DNA of 64,000 nucleotides from Moniliophthora roreri (taxonomy: Eukaryota > Basidiomycota > Agaricomycetes > Agaricales > Marasmiaceae). Below the pieces are notes generated by a model that did not search any database, was not told the DNA's origin, and was given only the letters and a program-made list of their open reading frames with translations. The translations under genes and the position numbers were made by a program. Below are positions 10,991 to 23,003 of the stretch, in pieces. How positions within the stretch are numbered: the first letter of the stretch is position 1; every line of letters begins with the position of its first letter. The stretch lies in NCBI GenBank assembly GCA_001466705.2, contig LATX02000154.1, positions 310,001-374,000 of the forward strand, read 5' to 3'.

Positions 10991-12200
10991 ATATTTGCAG
11001 GAAAATATAAATAATGTCTGATAATTCAGAAAATAATAAATAAGTGACTGAGATGCTAAAAGAGGGAATATTTGAGTGTTGCAAAGTCTGGCCACTAGGG
11101 TATCCAACTGTATCCATGCAAGTATCTGCTTTCCAGGTGTTCTGGACTCTATGAGTTGGATTTTCTCTTTTCTATATCAGGTATCTATGAATGGATGGGC
11201 ACATCCATCCCATCTTTTCACAGCATTCCTCTTTCCAACATCCACATGCCTGCAGACTTTCAGATGTCAAAGTTTCCAAGGTCAGAGCACACTGTTACTG
11301 TTCCTATCTCCTTTGAGAATGTGTTCTCTGTCTTATCTAGAACTTTGCATGCCTTAGATATCAATTGTATGTCTCATTGTATCTGTCTGTAAATAGTGAC
11401 ATGCATTCTGAAGTGTTTTCTCTCTTTCTAAAGTCACATCACTCTTTATTTAGCTATTTCATATTGGTTCACCACTTTTGACCTCTTTGTTAAGAGATTG
11501 TCTGCTTTGACTTTGATCCACATATTGAATTCTGATGATGATTGTTCTCTGATTGTTCCTTTTCTAGATCATCTCTGTTTGATATCTTCCTTAAGTACCT
11601 CTGTACTGTCTGACTGCTTGTTGCACTTTGCAGATGTTATAGAAAGGTGAAATAAAATGAAAAATCCCATTGATAGCACTTTTGAGAGCTCAGTTAACTA
11701 GCCAATGCATTTATATGGTTATAGTTAGATTCTCTATATGTTTCAGAAGTGATCCACTTTGGATCTGATACATAGATAAGTCAGAAAGTACAGCTTAGAC
11801 ACCTCTGTATAGTGTATCATATAGCTCTTCATACTTTCCAATGTACTATAGCTTCTCTAAGGCAATGACTAGCAGACTGGGCTCACTCTAGTCCTTATTA
11901 CCCATTATCTTATATTATATTAAAGTGTTCTTCATCAAAAGCAGTGTCAATCAAATAAAATTGGGTCTTTTCTAGGTTTGTCATATTACTGCATAGAAGC
12001 AGAGTGTAATTCTGCAACTAAACAGCAAAGCATAGAATGCAAGCCACATTCATAGAGAGACCCAACCATGGATACCCTCATTCTGCATAGAGAGCCTATC
12101 TCAAATCATGCTTCTGATACCTAAAAATATATTTATTGTGACCAGTATTCCAATATATAGTGCTGGGTCACTTCTGTGACTAAGAATTAAACCTATATAT
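10990..12200. other. AT-rich non-coding stretch
   Basis: No gene, RNA or clear repeat boundary was recognised. Short open frames here lack motifs. The sequence is CpG-poor and resembles the repeat-derived DNA on either side. Confidence 0.4.
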
Positions 12201-12860
12201 GTTTATTTTGTGACTTTTTCTTTTGATCTGTACTTTATATACTTAGAATTATTATTTTATTATAGATATTTGTTTTTAGCAGTATATAAGGACAGCCATC
12301 TTGTAGGATAGTATGTAGTTATTGTTTGTATAAAGAATTGAATTGAATCAGGTTTTCTCCTCACATGAGGCCCTAGAGACTCAGAGTAGACCTAGTCAAA
12401 ATATAAGATTATAATCCAAACTTGATAGTAATAGTAAAGACAGATGTTTGTTCTGTGCTTTAACAAATGGTTTTCAAATTTAAGAGAGGACTTTGTACCA
12501 GAAAGTTTTGATGGCTTTCTGAAGGCAGCTAGTGTTTTACTAGTGTCAGAACAGCTTAGAAAGGGCTCAGGCTACCAGAGTAGAAGTTTTTCTGCTTAAG
12601 TGTGTTCTAAGTTGAGTAGACACAGCTTAGAGAGGGCTCAGGCTACATTTAAAGTAGAAATTTTCCAGCTTAAGTATGTTGCAGATCACAACCAAGAGGG
12701 TTGTATTCAGTACAAGGAGTGCTGTAGTCCTTGATTGTTTGAGCTACTACTTCAGAGTAGTCTTACCATCACCTTAATGCATTAGCTGTTGTATTTTGGC
12801 CTGATCAAGATAGTAGAAAACCAGAAAACTCTGAAAAATATATATTTATCAAACAAATAT
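12200..12860 (-). repeat. LTR-like repeat, member 2 (left arm of a large inverted repeat)
   Basis: The reverse complement of this stretch matches 13900-14520 over most of its length. Landmarks are GTCTTACCATCA, CACAACCAAGAGGGTTGTA, AGAGGGCTCAGGCTAC, GGCCCTAGAGACTCAGAGTA and the TTATTTTGTGACTTTTTCTT end. It also contains an internal direct duplication of about 85 bp, in which AGGGCTCAGGCTAC occurs twice near 12565 and 12635. Confidence 0.6.
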
Positions 12861-13379
12861 ACAATTGAAATCTGTAAGTTGACAAACTTATATATATTTG
12901 CTCTCAGCTAAGACCCACTTAAAGTGAAAATTCTAAGTGTGGTAACTCTAATCACATGAAATCACACTCTGCACATTACTAGTTTGAATAAGGTTCTATC
13001 TACTTAATACCAGGCACAGGTGAGTTTCAGGCATTAACTTCTCACATAACCAGTGAAGATGCTCAAAAACCTATGCTTCTACTATGAAAACATAAGGCCT
13101 GTGGTGCCAAAATACCCTGAAAAAGGTGTATAAGTTCTTGATTCTCAGTTTTGTTTTGGGAGTTTGTTCAGCATGGTTCACTGTTACCACAATGTTAAGA
13201 ATGATTCTCAATGTCTCACTTGGTAGTTCAGAGATGAATACCTTCAAAACAACTTCTCAGATTTGAGATCAGTGTTTGTATTTTTTGTAAATATTTTCTT
13301 GAGTATATAGTTTTATTAATCACTTTAAAAGCAAATACTAGTATAAGTTTGACCAGAAAACTGCCTAAAGAACAAACTT

Positions 13380-13740
13380 CTTCTAAGTGAGAACAAAGGT
13401 ATCTCTTGTACCTGAATATAACCCTCTTAGCTATATTCTGCAACTATTCTCAAGAGGACAAATCTTCTAGACACTGCTAGCCTGAAACCCTCTCTGATTC
13501 ATGTTGAAACACTAGCCTATACTGATGCATGTCAGTTACCCTTTTGGTAAACTGATACAATTGGTTCTTATCAGAAAATACACCTCTTGCATTAAAAACT
13601 AAGCTCTTCCTAGCTTTTATTTAGATCTCTGGTTTGGAGTACAATCTCAGGTCTCAACTAGCCTGCACCTCTTGCACAACTAAATAAGCTAGAGCCTGAT
13701 AATACCACTTGATTGTGCTATATAAAAGAGCTGATCTGTT
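13380..13740 (+). repeat. LTR-like repeat, member 3 (diverged)
   Basis: The stretch with AACCCTCTTAGCTATATTCTGC and GCCTGAAACCCTCTCTGATTC parallels the corresponding segment of the member at 13980-14160, at lower identity. The later AGCTAGAGCCTGATAA parallels the GGGCCTGACATAA landmark. Confidence 0.4.
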
Positions 13741-13789
13741 GATCAGATCCTACTCCTCCATTGTCTATGTGTATGTGGTGATGTGCAGA

Positions 13790-14530
13790 GTGTGGTTCAG
13801 CATGATCAGAGTTACTGCACTTAGACTCTTATTTGATTATATCACTCCAAATAAGCATGTACTTGTTTATTGACATAGAGACTATGAAGATATATTTGTT
13901 TAATAATTTGTTTTTATTGTATGTTTTCTGGTTTATACTATCTCAATCAAGCCTGAATACAACAGCTAATTGTGCTGAGATGATGGTAAGACTACTCTGA
14001 AGTGATAACTCAAGCAATCAAAGACTATAGTACCCCTTGTACTGGATACAACCCTCTTGGTTGTGATCTGTAATGCACTTAAGCAGGAAAACTTCTACTT
14101 CAAATGTAGCCTGAGCCCTCTCTGAAATGCATTGACACTAGCAAAACACTAGCTGCCTCCAGAAAGCCACCAAAACTTTCTAGTACAAAGTCTTCTCTTG
14201 ACTTGAAAATAACTATTTGCTAAAGTGCAGAACAAACATCTGGCTTTGTCATCACTATCAAGTTTGGTCTATAGCCTTATATCTCAACTAGATCTACTCT
14301 GAGTCCCTAGGGCCTGACATAAGGAGGAAGATCTGATCAAATGTGATTTCTCTATACAAATAATAGCCACATACAAATCACATAGTGGTGGGGCAGATTC
14401 CTCTTGCTCCCACCTACAAAATGGCTGTTCTTATATACTGCTGGAAACAAATATTTACAATAAAATTATAATAATAGGTATATATTATACTGGTCACAAG
14501 AAAAATCACAAAATAAACATATATGGGTTC
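13790..14530 (+). repeat. LTR-like repeat, member 4 (right arm of a large inverted repeat)
   Basis: It starts with GATCAGAGTTACTGCACTTAG as in member 1. It is the inverted partner of 12200-12860, with about 1 kb between the arms. Transcription across both arms would give a long hairpin RNA. No ORF is seen. Confidence 0.6.
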
Positions 14531-16300
14531 AGCCCCTTGTCACAATAGTAATTCCATATCATATATAGGTATGTGGGTCACTAATAAATACAATCTCAGG
14601 TATCAGAAGCATAACTTGAGCTAGGCTCTCCATGTGGTATATGGGTATCTAGGTTCAGAATCCATTGCTACTGCATAGAACTTCCTTGTCCTGTCTTTCA
14701 ATATGCAGAAATACTCTCAACTTCTGTATGGATCATCAACTATTTCCTTGTTTCATTAGTCCTATCTGACTGACTTATTCCTATCTCTCATGGTTCTTGT
14801 CTTATCACTTTCTTCCTATCTTGGAGTGATTATATACTTGAGCTAATATTTCATCATATATCTGATTTAGATATCATCATATCTCTTCTCTTGGCATATT
14901 ATAGGTATCATCCTGAGCTTGAATGAGCTCTCTGAGAGTAAATGAAAGTTGTTTTAAAAGTTAAAATATCCTCTTGATACACTATATATATGTTCAACTG
15001 TCAATGTGTCTCTTTTTGAACAACACCATATAGAGGTCTCTACAGGTTTTGGGAGGCTTGATGCACAGCATTAAGAGTCTATAAGTGACTTGGTACCCAT
15101 GTGGGGCATACTATAAGTACAATTAACTTATAGCTTGGTGCCATCAAGCATATATAGGTTTTGACTGACTACTCAGGCTCATATCAGTTCTTCTATTTCC
15201 ATAATTAATATCATTTCAACTGTTTAAATATGTCCAATTGATGTTCATATGTGTAGAATTTTAAAGGTTTATAAAATTGGTGTATTACCAAAGTGGTTGA
15301 AAAATACTAATTGCTGGTAGCTCTTCTATCTGAACAACCTCATACACTCTGGTAATTGGTGGGCAGTATCTCTTCTGCCTTCCACCTACAAAACATGTCC
15401 CCTTATATACTCTACAACATAAATAATCTAATATATTTGTCACATAAAAATAAAACTGAGCTGTGTTTGGTAATTTCTCTGTCAGTGTCTGATTGTAGTC
15501 AGGCTTCATAGCTATAAACTCTTTTTTATTCTTTTTCTAGAATGATTGCGCAGTCTCCTAACACTAATCCTTTGCAATTTTCTCTGTCAAATGGCTCTCC
15601 TTCCAACTCTGTTTGCAAATATTATACTTCCATACCACTCTGCATGGTTCCTTTCTTCTCCAGCTACTATCATCTGCTCTGTAGACACATAATATGCTTC
15701 TATTTCCATGTTTAAAGTGTACATGTAAGCTCAACCATGCTGGCTTCTCATCATATAGCTTTGTCTTCTATTTTTCCATAATACAGGCACCTTTCCAGTA
15801 ACCAATCATCTATTTTCATCCCTCTCATTTGATATCAGTATCTCGAGTATCCCTTGCTGATAATTTGTCATGCTGTTTCATATCTGTTTCTCAATAATAT
15901 TCTTGTCTGTGTATCATCAAAGGCTTTTATTCTTCCTTCCAATTGGGCATATATTGAAAATATTGTTAAAAGTGAAAATATTCCCTTTGGTATGCTTTCA
16001 ATAGAGAGGTATGATGTGGTGTGGTTCCCTACAGTTTTCAGAATGCTCCTCTGTGTTTGGATTCACTGTTTATTTTCATACTAGCAGTCAGGTACTCCTG
16101 TATGGCCTACTGTCAACCATTACTCTGCTAATATTTTGTATTCTTCTCTACTACTCACTTTAACTAGCTGCTTAGAGCTCACACTAGTTCTCGATTCCCA
16201 TATATATTTCATTTTCAACCATAAAAGTGCAAAATATTCTCTATTTGCATATGAAATAGAAAGGTAAAAGTTATACATATCACTGGATGCACTATTTTGT
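14530..16300. other. AT-rich repeat-derived stretch, includes a fifth LTR-like fragment near 15290-15450
   Basis: At 15290-15450 a short stretch (GGTGGGCAG...CCACCTACAAAAC...CTTATATACT) parallels the end of the member at 14380-14450. The rest holds no motif-bearing ORF. Similar phrases recur around 15980 and 16230 (AAGTG..AAATATTC...ATAGA(G)AGGTA), suggesting old internal duplications. Confidence 0.35.
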
Positions 16301-16329
16301 CATTTTGTGTGATGCCAATAGAGGAAAGC

Positions 16330-16545
16330 AGCTTGCAGCAGTTTCAAATGGCCTTCCAAATGATTTGATGTTCTGTGTGCTCAGTAATCTTTCAAGAATG
16401 ACCAGAACATAGGAGAGAATGGGTTGAGCCAGTTAAAAAGAATTTATCATACATCTTGTAGGCTGTGCTCAATGGAATATTCTTCTTCTCTGCAGCCTCT
16501 ATGATACTCATCCCCCCCTGAACTCTGCCAATAAAATAGTTCTTT
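16330..16545 (-). pseudogene. Tc1-like transposase N-terminal (helix-turn-helix) remnant
   Basis: The minus strand between about 16545 and 16380 reads FIGRVQGGMSIIEAAEKKN and continues IPLSTAYKMYDKFFLTGS. This is the helix-turn-helix pattern at the start of Tc1/mariner transposases, and it aligns with the remnant near 18500-18600. An in-frame stop follows the Gly-Ser-rich linker and no catalytic domain remains. Upstream codons also parallel the other remnant (DSL then KNYFIG). Confidence 0.6.
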
Positions 16546-16904
16546 CATAGGCTGTCATGGCATGTATATGAGCAACAGTAAGGTGGCATGCAGAATATGC
16601 TACAATGGCAAAAGGAAAGCAAAGTGTAATTGATTCTAATAATGTCATTCTCATTACTTTTTGTGTCAGCAAGTATAGGGAATGTCCCAGCTATAAGATC
16701 CAGCATCAATAGATCCCATACAATACTATCTATCATTTTATTTTGGGTTTTTTCAGTATCTTGCTCATATATATACCAATACTCAATTGAACTGGCTTCT
16801 AAACCTATTTTCCTATATACTATGATACTTAATCTGCAGTATTCACCACTTAGAACATCCCTATAACCACCATAAGGCATCTACCAGATTGCATAAAGTT
16901 AAAA

Positions 16905-17105
16905 TGTCCATATTCTGCATATACAGGCCATTTACCTAGTTATTATAGTACTAAAATCAATGGAGAAAGGTCATCTCAAAGTGGCAATGGGTTCCATAAG
17001 TATATAAGACTATAAAGGTAAAAGATTGGTCATTGGGAAAATTCATATAAATAGTATCAATACTATATTCTGCACATACAGGCTGTTTACCTATTTATTA
17101 TGCTG
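16905..17105. repeat. Short direct repeat pair (about 45 bp)
   Basis: The phrase TATTCTGCA(T/C)ATACAGGC followed by (T)TTACCTA(G/T)TTATTAT occurs at about 16908 and again at about 17066. This is a minor duplication inside repeat-derived DNA. Confidence 0.5.
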
Positions 17106-17419
17106 CTTTTAACATGATTATGCCCTCAAAAGCATGGAAAAGGCATTTTATAATATAACAGAACATATTGATCCAAGTTACCTATATTACAGCCTCCCAG
17201 CATGCCTCAATATAGTAACATTATTTTTGGTACCATTATACAGCCCTAGCTAAGGTGAGTCCAAATATATATAGTTTATATGATTCTTCTAAAATATCCA
17301 CATACAGTTGCTAAAATGTGTTTAAGTAAAAGTTGTCATCAGTCTAGTTATTAGTCTTTTTTACAAAACAGTTTCCAACAGTTGTTGGTGTTTTTTGCCA
17401 AAAGGTACCTGCTACAGGT

Positions 17420-17472
17420 GTTCAAGGTTATCATTTGGTAGTTTTTCCACTAGTCTTATCTTAGACAACCTA
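17420..17472 (-). repeat. Terminal-repeat-like sequence, inverted partner of 10350-10400
   Basis: GGTAGTTTTTCCACTAGTCT then TATCTTAGACAACC is the inverted counterpart of the sequence at the gypsy breakpoint. It lies about 160 bp outside the C-terminal end of the Tc1-like transposase remnant. It could therefore be that element's own terminal repeat. Confidence 0.5.
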
Positions 17473-17624
17473 ATGGAAAATAATAGACCTATAACCTGCC
17501 ACATAAGCATCTGAAAAATTTTATTAATATATATTTTCATTCTATACCACCCACTTGCACTCTGTCTCTCTGCTATATTTCTATCTGGATGAATACAATG
17601 ACATGAAACATTCAAGATCTTGTG

Positions 17625-18770
17625 TGCCCCCCTTTTGCTGCCAGAACTGCATCAAGTACATTATCCATTTGACTAACATACTTGTCAATATTCTCAGTTG
17701 ATATTTTCTTCCACTCACTCAACTGCTGCCTTTAGCTCTCCAATGGAAGAAGGACAATGGAGAAGGTTCCTGAGTCATTCTTTAAGTTTATGCCAAACAG
17801 GCTCAATAGGGTTAAGGTCAAAAGAAGAGAGCAGGTATAGGAGAACTGAGATGTAATGATTGGAAAGCCATCTTTGTATTGATTTTGCAGTATGACTTGG
17901 TGTGTTATCCTGTTGGAATTTAACTTCTCACACTGACTTCATCTCTTCCCAGAATGGTAGCAGTACTCACTTCAAAACTTGTTCTTAATACCATTCAACA
18001 GTCACCCCTCCTTCTCAACCTTCTGGATATTTCAACACAACCAACAGCCCTCTTCTTCCCTTCATAACACATCCCCAGACCATAACCTGGATGTTTGACT
18101 GCATGTATGTTGGAATCAAGCAGTCTTCTTTGAATTCTTTGTCAACATGACACATCACATGAACTTAGCCTCTCAGATTATCTGTGTATACATAGCACTC
18201 AGCTGAAAAAATCTTTAATGACCAGTCAGATCCCTTCATCTCCTTTGCCCACTTTCTCCTCTTCCTCTTCTGCAACTGTGTAAGGAATAGCACCTATCAT
18301 GCCACTTGCCTTCTGTATCCAGCATCCACTAAGAGCTCTCAAACAGTTGTTGTGCTTAATTTCAGTTCTATTAAATTTCCCAACTCCTAGAGTGGCATTT
18401 GACAGTTCTTTCAGGTAGTTCTGATGAGTGCACATCTTGCCCTCTGTCACCTTTGGCTAGTGGCCACTGTGTGATCAGTTTTTTGTAGAGCCTGTCTTCT
18501 TATATTTGGACCAGATCCTCTTTGCTGTACTATATGGAATTTCTGGAATTTCTGCAGCTTGAGCAATGGACAGACCTGCCAGTTTAGTGCCAATAAAATA
18601 ATTCTTCTTCAGGGAGTCATAAGGTATACCAATTATAGTGTAAATAATGTGTACAAAATTGACAAAACAATTTGCCATGTTAACTATATGAGATGTCACA
18701 GAACAATGATTTTCCATAGCCCCAAGTATATCATTACAGTAAGAACACATACACCCTATCCAATTGGCTG
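17625..18770 (-). pseudogene. Tc1/mariner-type transposase pseudogene
   Basis: DNA transposase of the DDE superfamily. Reading right to left on the minus strand, a helix-turn-helix (GTKLAGLSIAQAAEIPEIPY, then STAKRIWSKYKKTGS) leads into the catalytic region. That region holds FSAECYVYTDN, MVWGCVMKGRRG, FQQDNTPSHTAKSIQRWL and FDLNPIEPVWHKLK. The second catalytic Asp and the downstream acidic residue are still present. The first site reads FSAEC where the family normally has WSDEC, so that Asp is lost. Several stops and frame changes interrupt it (after KKTGS, near the middle and toward the C-terminus). Only one candidate terminal repeat is seen, at the C-terminal side. It ends next to the 3' end of a family B gene. 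Confidence 0.85.
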
Positions 18771-18814
18771 ACCAACATAAGAAATGATGAACCTAGCTGG
18801 GCATGTGCAAGAAA

Positions 18815-21154
18815 TCATCTCTCTGTGTCCGATTCCTTAATATGCATCAATTCCATTTCAACCTCATTTTCTTCTTCTATATCTTCCAACATTGAAGAAT
18901 CTTCCTCCTCACTGGACCAGCTTTGATTATTATTATCCTCTTCATCCCAACAAGTACCAAAAGTAGGTCCATCTACTATTACTATCATTAGCACAAAATC
19001 AAGAGGACATAGAAATGACTAGTGGATGCATACCAGATTCTCTGGAATCAGAGGTAGAAGTCACTTCTGTTGAGTCCTTCCAAGTCTCAAACTGATCATC
19101 ATCTCCAACTACCTCCAAGATAGGATGGCCAACCATGGAAGCAAGGTCTGTTGTTGAGAGATCAAAGTGATGGTAATGGTGTACCATTTCAATGGCTTCA
19201 TAGGCACTTTGATCCCAATAGGGATAGGCAGCCTGTATTTTAGAGGTGAAGGATGGAAGCCCCAGTGACAATTGCATGTCCTCTGACATCTCTTTTCTTC
19301 CAAAAGAGTCAGAAGACCAGAAATATCTTGTACTCTCTGCCCAGGATCTCCACACCTTATTATTATCAGAAGGTTGAGGAATTGGTTGGATGAACAGGTA
19401 TACTGGACCAGCACCACTTGACCCAGATGCAATACTTGTATTCTCATGAGGCATAGGGTGTTGTCTCTTGCATTTGAAGATGAGGTCAAGTCTGCCAAGG
19501 ATACCTGCTATATGTTAGCATACTATAGTTATAAGCAAGTCAATAAAAGCACTAACTATACTTATTCCACTCATCTTTATCAATCCCAAGTTGGGTAAAC
19601 ACCCTGTGTGCCTGAGTGATCCATACAATTTTCATGTCAGCAAGTGATGAGAAATATTGTACAGTCATCTCTTCAACACATTGAATATCCATTGGCATAA
19701 CTGTAAACCTATGTTTTCAGTTAGTGCACAACATCTACTACAACACAATTCTATACATACCGCACTGAGCCATCTTCCATCACATCCAGGCTCTTTCTTG
19801 TTGCATCAGAACTAGTATCAACTCTTCCAAAATAGTAATATATTCTGTCCCTGACTTCCACAGGCACTCGGGCAATAATTTTTTGACTGGGTTGGTGGAA
19901 AACTGTGCCAAGAAGTGTTTTGAAGATAGATCCAGCATCTTCATCAGTCAACTTGTGCCAGAATGACCTGTAACACCTAACAATTCCCTGGATGATATTA
20001 CTAGTGGGAACTGTTCTAGTGAGGTAGTTAAAGGTAGTGCCCATGTCACTGTATGTCTGAATAGACAGTGGAGGAAGTTGGCCAATAAATGTTGAATTTG
20101 ATGGATAGCTCAATAGCATCCAACTTCCATAGAGGGGGATCTGAACATGAGGTCCTAGACGCAATTCACCACTTCTTGGGTCAATCCATAGATCACCTAT
20201 GGCCTGTAACCTTTTTTGTCAATGCAGCATGGAAGTTTGAGTAAAAGAAGACAGACTGTTTTTTCATCTGGTTTCCATAGAGTCAACTGTAAGGAAATAA
20301 GATGGGAACAGTTGTACCATAATTATCCACATACCTGATGCTCAAAGTATGGATAGAGTAATGGAGAAAGTATATTATTTTTGAAAATGACATGTAATAG
20401 TGGAATCAATGCTGTATTGAGGTTTGAGGGAACTAAGTTAGTATTACACTACAAACATGATTGATATACATACCATCATAGAAAATGAGTGCCAGTGAAC
20501 CACTTTGATTGTTGTTATAGCCAAAAAGCTGGGCAACATATGGACTCCTGAGAATGATTCATATCAGAGCCGACAGAATGAGGGAATAACTATTATACCT
20601 GATGTGAGTGAATTTATTGAAATCCTGTTTGAAAGTCTATATTGAGATTGAGATGAGTCCCAGATATGATTTTATGAATGAAATATGCAACTGGCCTTAT
20701 AGGCATCTTTGCCACTGTATTGAACATGCATAAACTCTGTATCTCCAAGTCTGTCCCCAATAAAGATGTGAGCAGCACTGATTGTTTGACATGCTGCAAC
20801 CCTCTGATGTTTGACCAATTCAACTTTCACCACTGTACCATCCTTCCTTCTGAAATCCTTCCAAGTAATATGTTCTTCATCTCTTTCAACTGCTGTGTCA
20901 CTGGTAAGAGGCCTTGTAAGATATAAATCACATGGTTGAATATGCCTATACTAGAAATGAGTCAGCATTCAGTTCAGTGTAACAGATATGGAACACAATG
21001 AGCATACATCATCCCATCTTGTCCGCTCTCTCCTTGTTTGCTGTGGAGACAGCACCAAATTGCCGTGGAGATGTCTGATATTTGTCTGAGATCCATGGAC
21101 ATTGGAGACCTGTTCAGCAGCGAGTGTGAAGTCTGAGCATCTGTCAAAAGACAT
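18815..21154 (-). CDS. Family B unknown multi-exon gene, best-preserved copy (B1)
   Basis: The function is not recognised. It resembles a repeated hypothetical protein family of Agaricomycetes. Ten exons can be joined: 21154-21008, 20950-20696, 20636-20599, 20547-20474, 20432-20335, 20286-20257, 20203-19761, 19708-19562, 19491-19034 and 18976 onward. Together they give about 600 residues. Landmarks are YVAQLFGYNNNQSGSLALIFYD, AIGDLWIDPRSGELRLG, PPLSIQTYSD, WITQAHRVFTQLGI, YLFIQPIPQPSDN and LSLGLPSF. The C-terminus is acidic. Intron 2 appears to use a GC donor (AAG|GCCAGT). In the last exon a run of five T, where homologs imply four, shifts the frame to a stop near 18942. Without it the frame runs to 18815. 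Two sister copies lie at 29.4 and 40.75 kb. Confidence 0.65.
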
Positions 21155-21159
21155 TGTGA

Positions 21160-21830
21160 TAGCAAAGGTTTGGAGGAAAGGAAGGAAAGAGCACGGGGAA
21201 TATTTACAGGCTGCAACAAGCGGTTATTCATCTCCAGAGTCAGGTCCGTTCCATATATTAGGCAAAGATCTCATGTAGTCTACATTTGATATCAAAACCA
21301 ACCTGTCAAGGAACCACTCTCACACCGAATCATGCTATGTGTATGCCTTGTAGCCAAAAGGGAAGGCACTGCACCTACGCCTGGGTACAAGCCATGCTGT
21401 ATGGAATCATGTCGAACATGTGTTTTGGATCAATATAATTTGTTTCCATTGTTATTTAATAGCTAAGAGGTATCAGCATCTACATGTGGAGCAAGTTAGC
21501 AAGAGTCAAATGCAACGAAGTCGGTCACGCACCAAGAAGCACACCCGAGAGTCCAAATGACACCGCTGCCCAGGGTTTTTCCATCAAAGGGTGAATTGGG
21601 AGTGAAATAACCGGGATCTATTAGGACTTGAAGAAGGCCCCTGTCGCATAGACAGAGCGTTGGCGTCATTATCAATGATGTGAGTCGACAGTTATTGCCG
21701 TGAGAAAGCGACCATTCACACTCTTTCCCTCCGTCATAGCCTCCTTACTACTGTGCTCTTTCGTCTGTGTACCATGACACAAACATTTACAGTGGTCAAG
21801 CCTACCGGTTGAGGGCGTCTATTCTCCTGG
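21160..21830. other. Upstream region of family B copy 1
   Basis: The same region recurs upstream of the other B copies. The phrase CCTGGGT(A/C)CAAGCC recurs at 31975, and a related one lies at 44010. CpG content is normal here, in contrast to the gene body. A degraded form of the GCCGTGAGAAAGCG motif is at about 21698. No ORF is supported. Confidence 0.4.
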
Positions 21831-22989
21831 AGAATGCTGTTCTTCGATAATCTCACAACTGCCATCTGACAGCTTTTGGATCTGATCGCAGCACCACCAA
21901 CAACACATCGCCCACTAATCAGCATCAGATTGTCAATTTTCTGCATCGCCCTATCTTCCTTGCGTATACAGCATTTTCATCTGCTGTTCTGCGGTCCCCC
22001 TTTTATTCTAATACACGATCACTACACTGCAATATCACCTCCCATCTATACATAAGGCCCAGGCCCTAAATGCCAACAGCTCATTGACATCTTCTGCCGA
22101 TCAACATGCCTTCCCGCACACCATCCATCATGCATCATTGTCGCCTTCTCCCGTATGGGTGAGCATCAAGCTACAGATTGACTTGCATCATCAATTAATC
22201 GTCTTCCTTTCAAACCCTCGCTCCCTTCCCTACCAGCTTTCTTTTCATAGCAGTGTCATCGTTCGACGAAACAAACCCTTTCCAAGATGCTTCCTTCTTT
22301 CCGACTACCACCTACTCGTCTCACTCCCAAACAACTCAACAATTCTTCTCCGAGGACCAATGCTTCGGGACGACAACACACGAACGGCGACTTGTGATAT
22401 ACACTGATAGGAAAGGAACATGGGGTTGGTTCAGGTATGTGTCCGTGTCTTCTCATCCCCGTCAAAGCACTCATTGCTTTTTAACACGTACAGGTATCTC
22501 GGTCTCAACCTAACAAGACGACACTTACTACACTCCCTGCAGGGTACGACGGTAAGCCAAAGGCACGTCGTATACTGATATCCAGTTTACTAGCCTTGTG
22601 GATATCTCAAATATCATAAGTGCCGGTGGGTCAAGAAGATGTATTGGGCAAAAAGGGTTGTTGAAATTGAGCGGTCACGGTAGAGGATTAGGATAGATAT
22701 CGTCGTGTTCGCGCTAACACTCAATACATAGTAGGAATTTCGATGTATATTAGCACCTTGGTAACAAATATAGTGCGAGAAATGCTCAACATTCTGGATC
22801 CAAATTTATCAACACTACTAACGTTGACGTATGGCCGTACAAGGGAGGAACATATTCCGAGAATCAAAAGAAATAGCAAAGTGTATAGTCAAAGCGATAG
22901 CGCACGGTACAATAGCCCATTCAATAACCATAACCCCTCGCTTGGACGCTACTTTCTTCCACTCTCCATCTCTCGTTGCCTCACTACTC
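21830..22989. repeat. Tandem duplicated block, copy a
   Basis: It is near-identical to 23004-23785 and identical to 23790-24378 apart from a 41-bp deletion. It includes the C-terminal tail coding part of family A (about 22655-22989, minus strand: KRGVMVIEWAI). It is followed by a single N at 22990. Confidence 0.85.
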
Positions 22990-22990
22990 N
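22990..22990. other. Ambiguous base (N) at a duplication junction
   Basis: This is the only N seen in the window. It sits exactly where block a stops and the second copy of the block begins, in the manner of an assembly join. Confidence 0.9.
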
Positions 22991-23003
22991 TCCTGCTTTG
23001 CTC

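Noticed and set aside
20150..20290. Apparent conserved frameshift with an A AAA AAG run (TTGACAAAAAAGGTTACAG) in all family B copies
   Set aside because: The run lies inside an intron. B2 has a GTATGT donor upstream, and the AG after GTTAC is the acceptor; removing it restores the frame in B1 without slippage.
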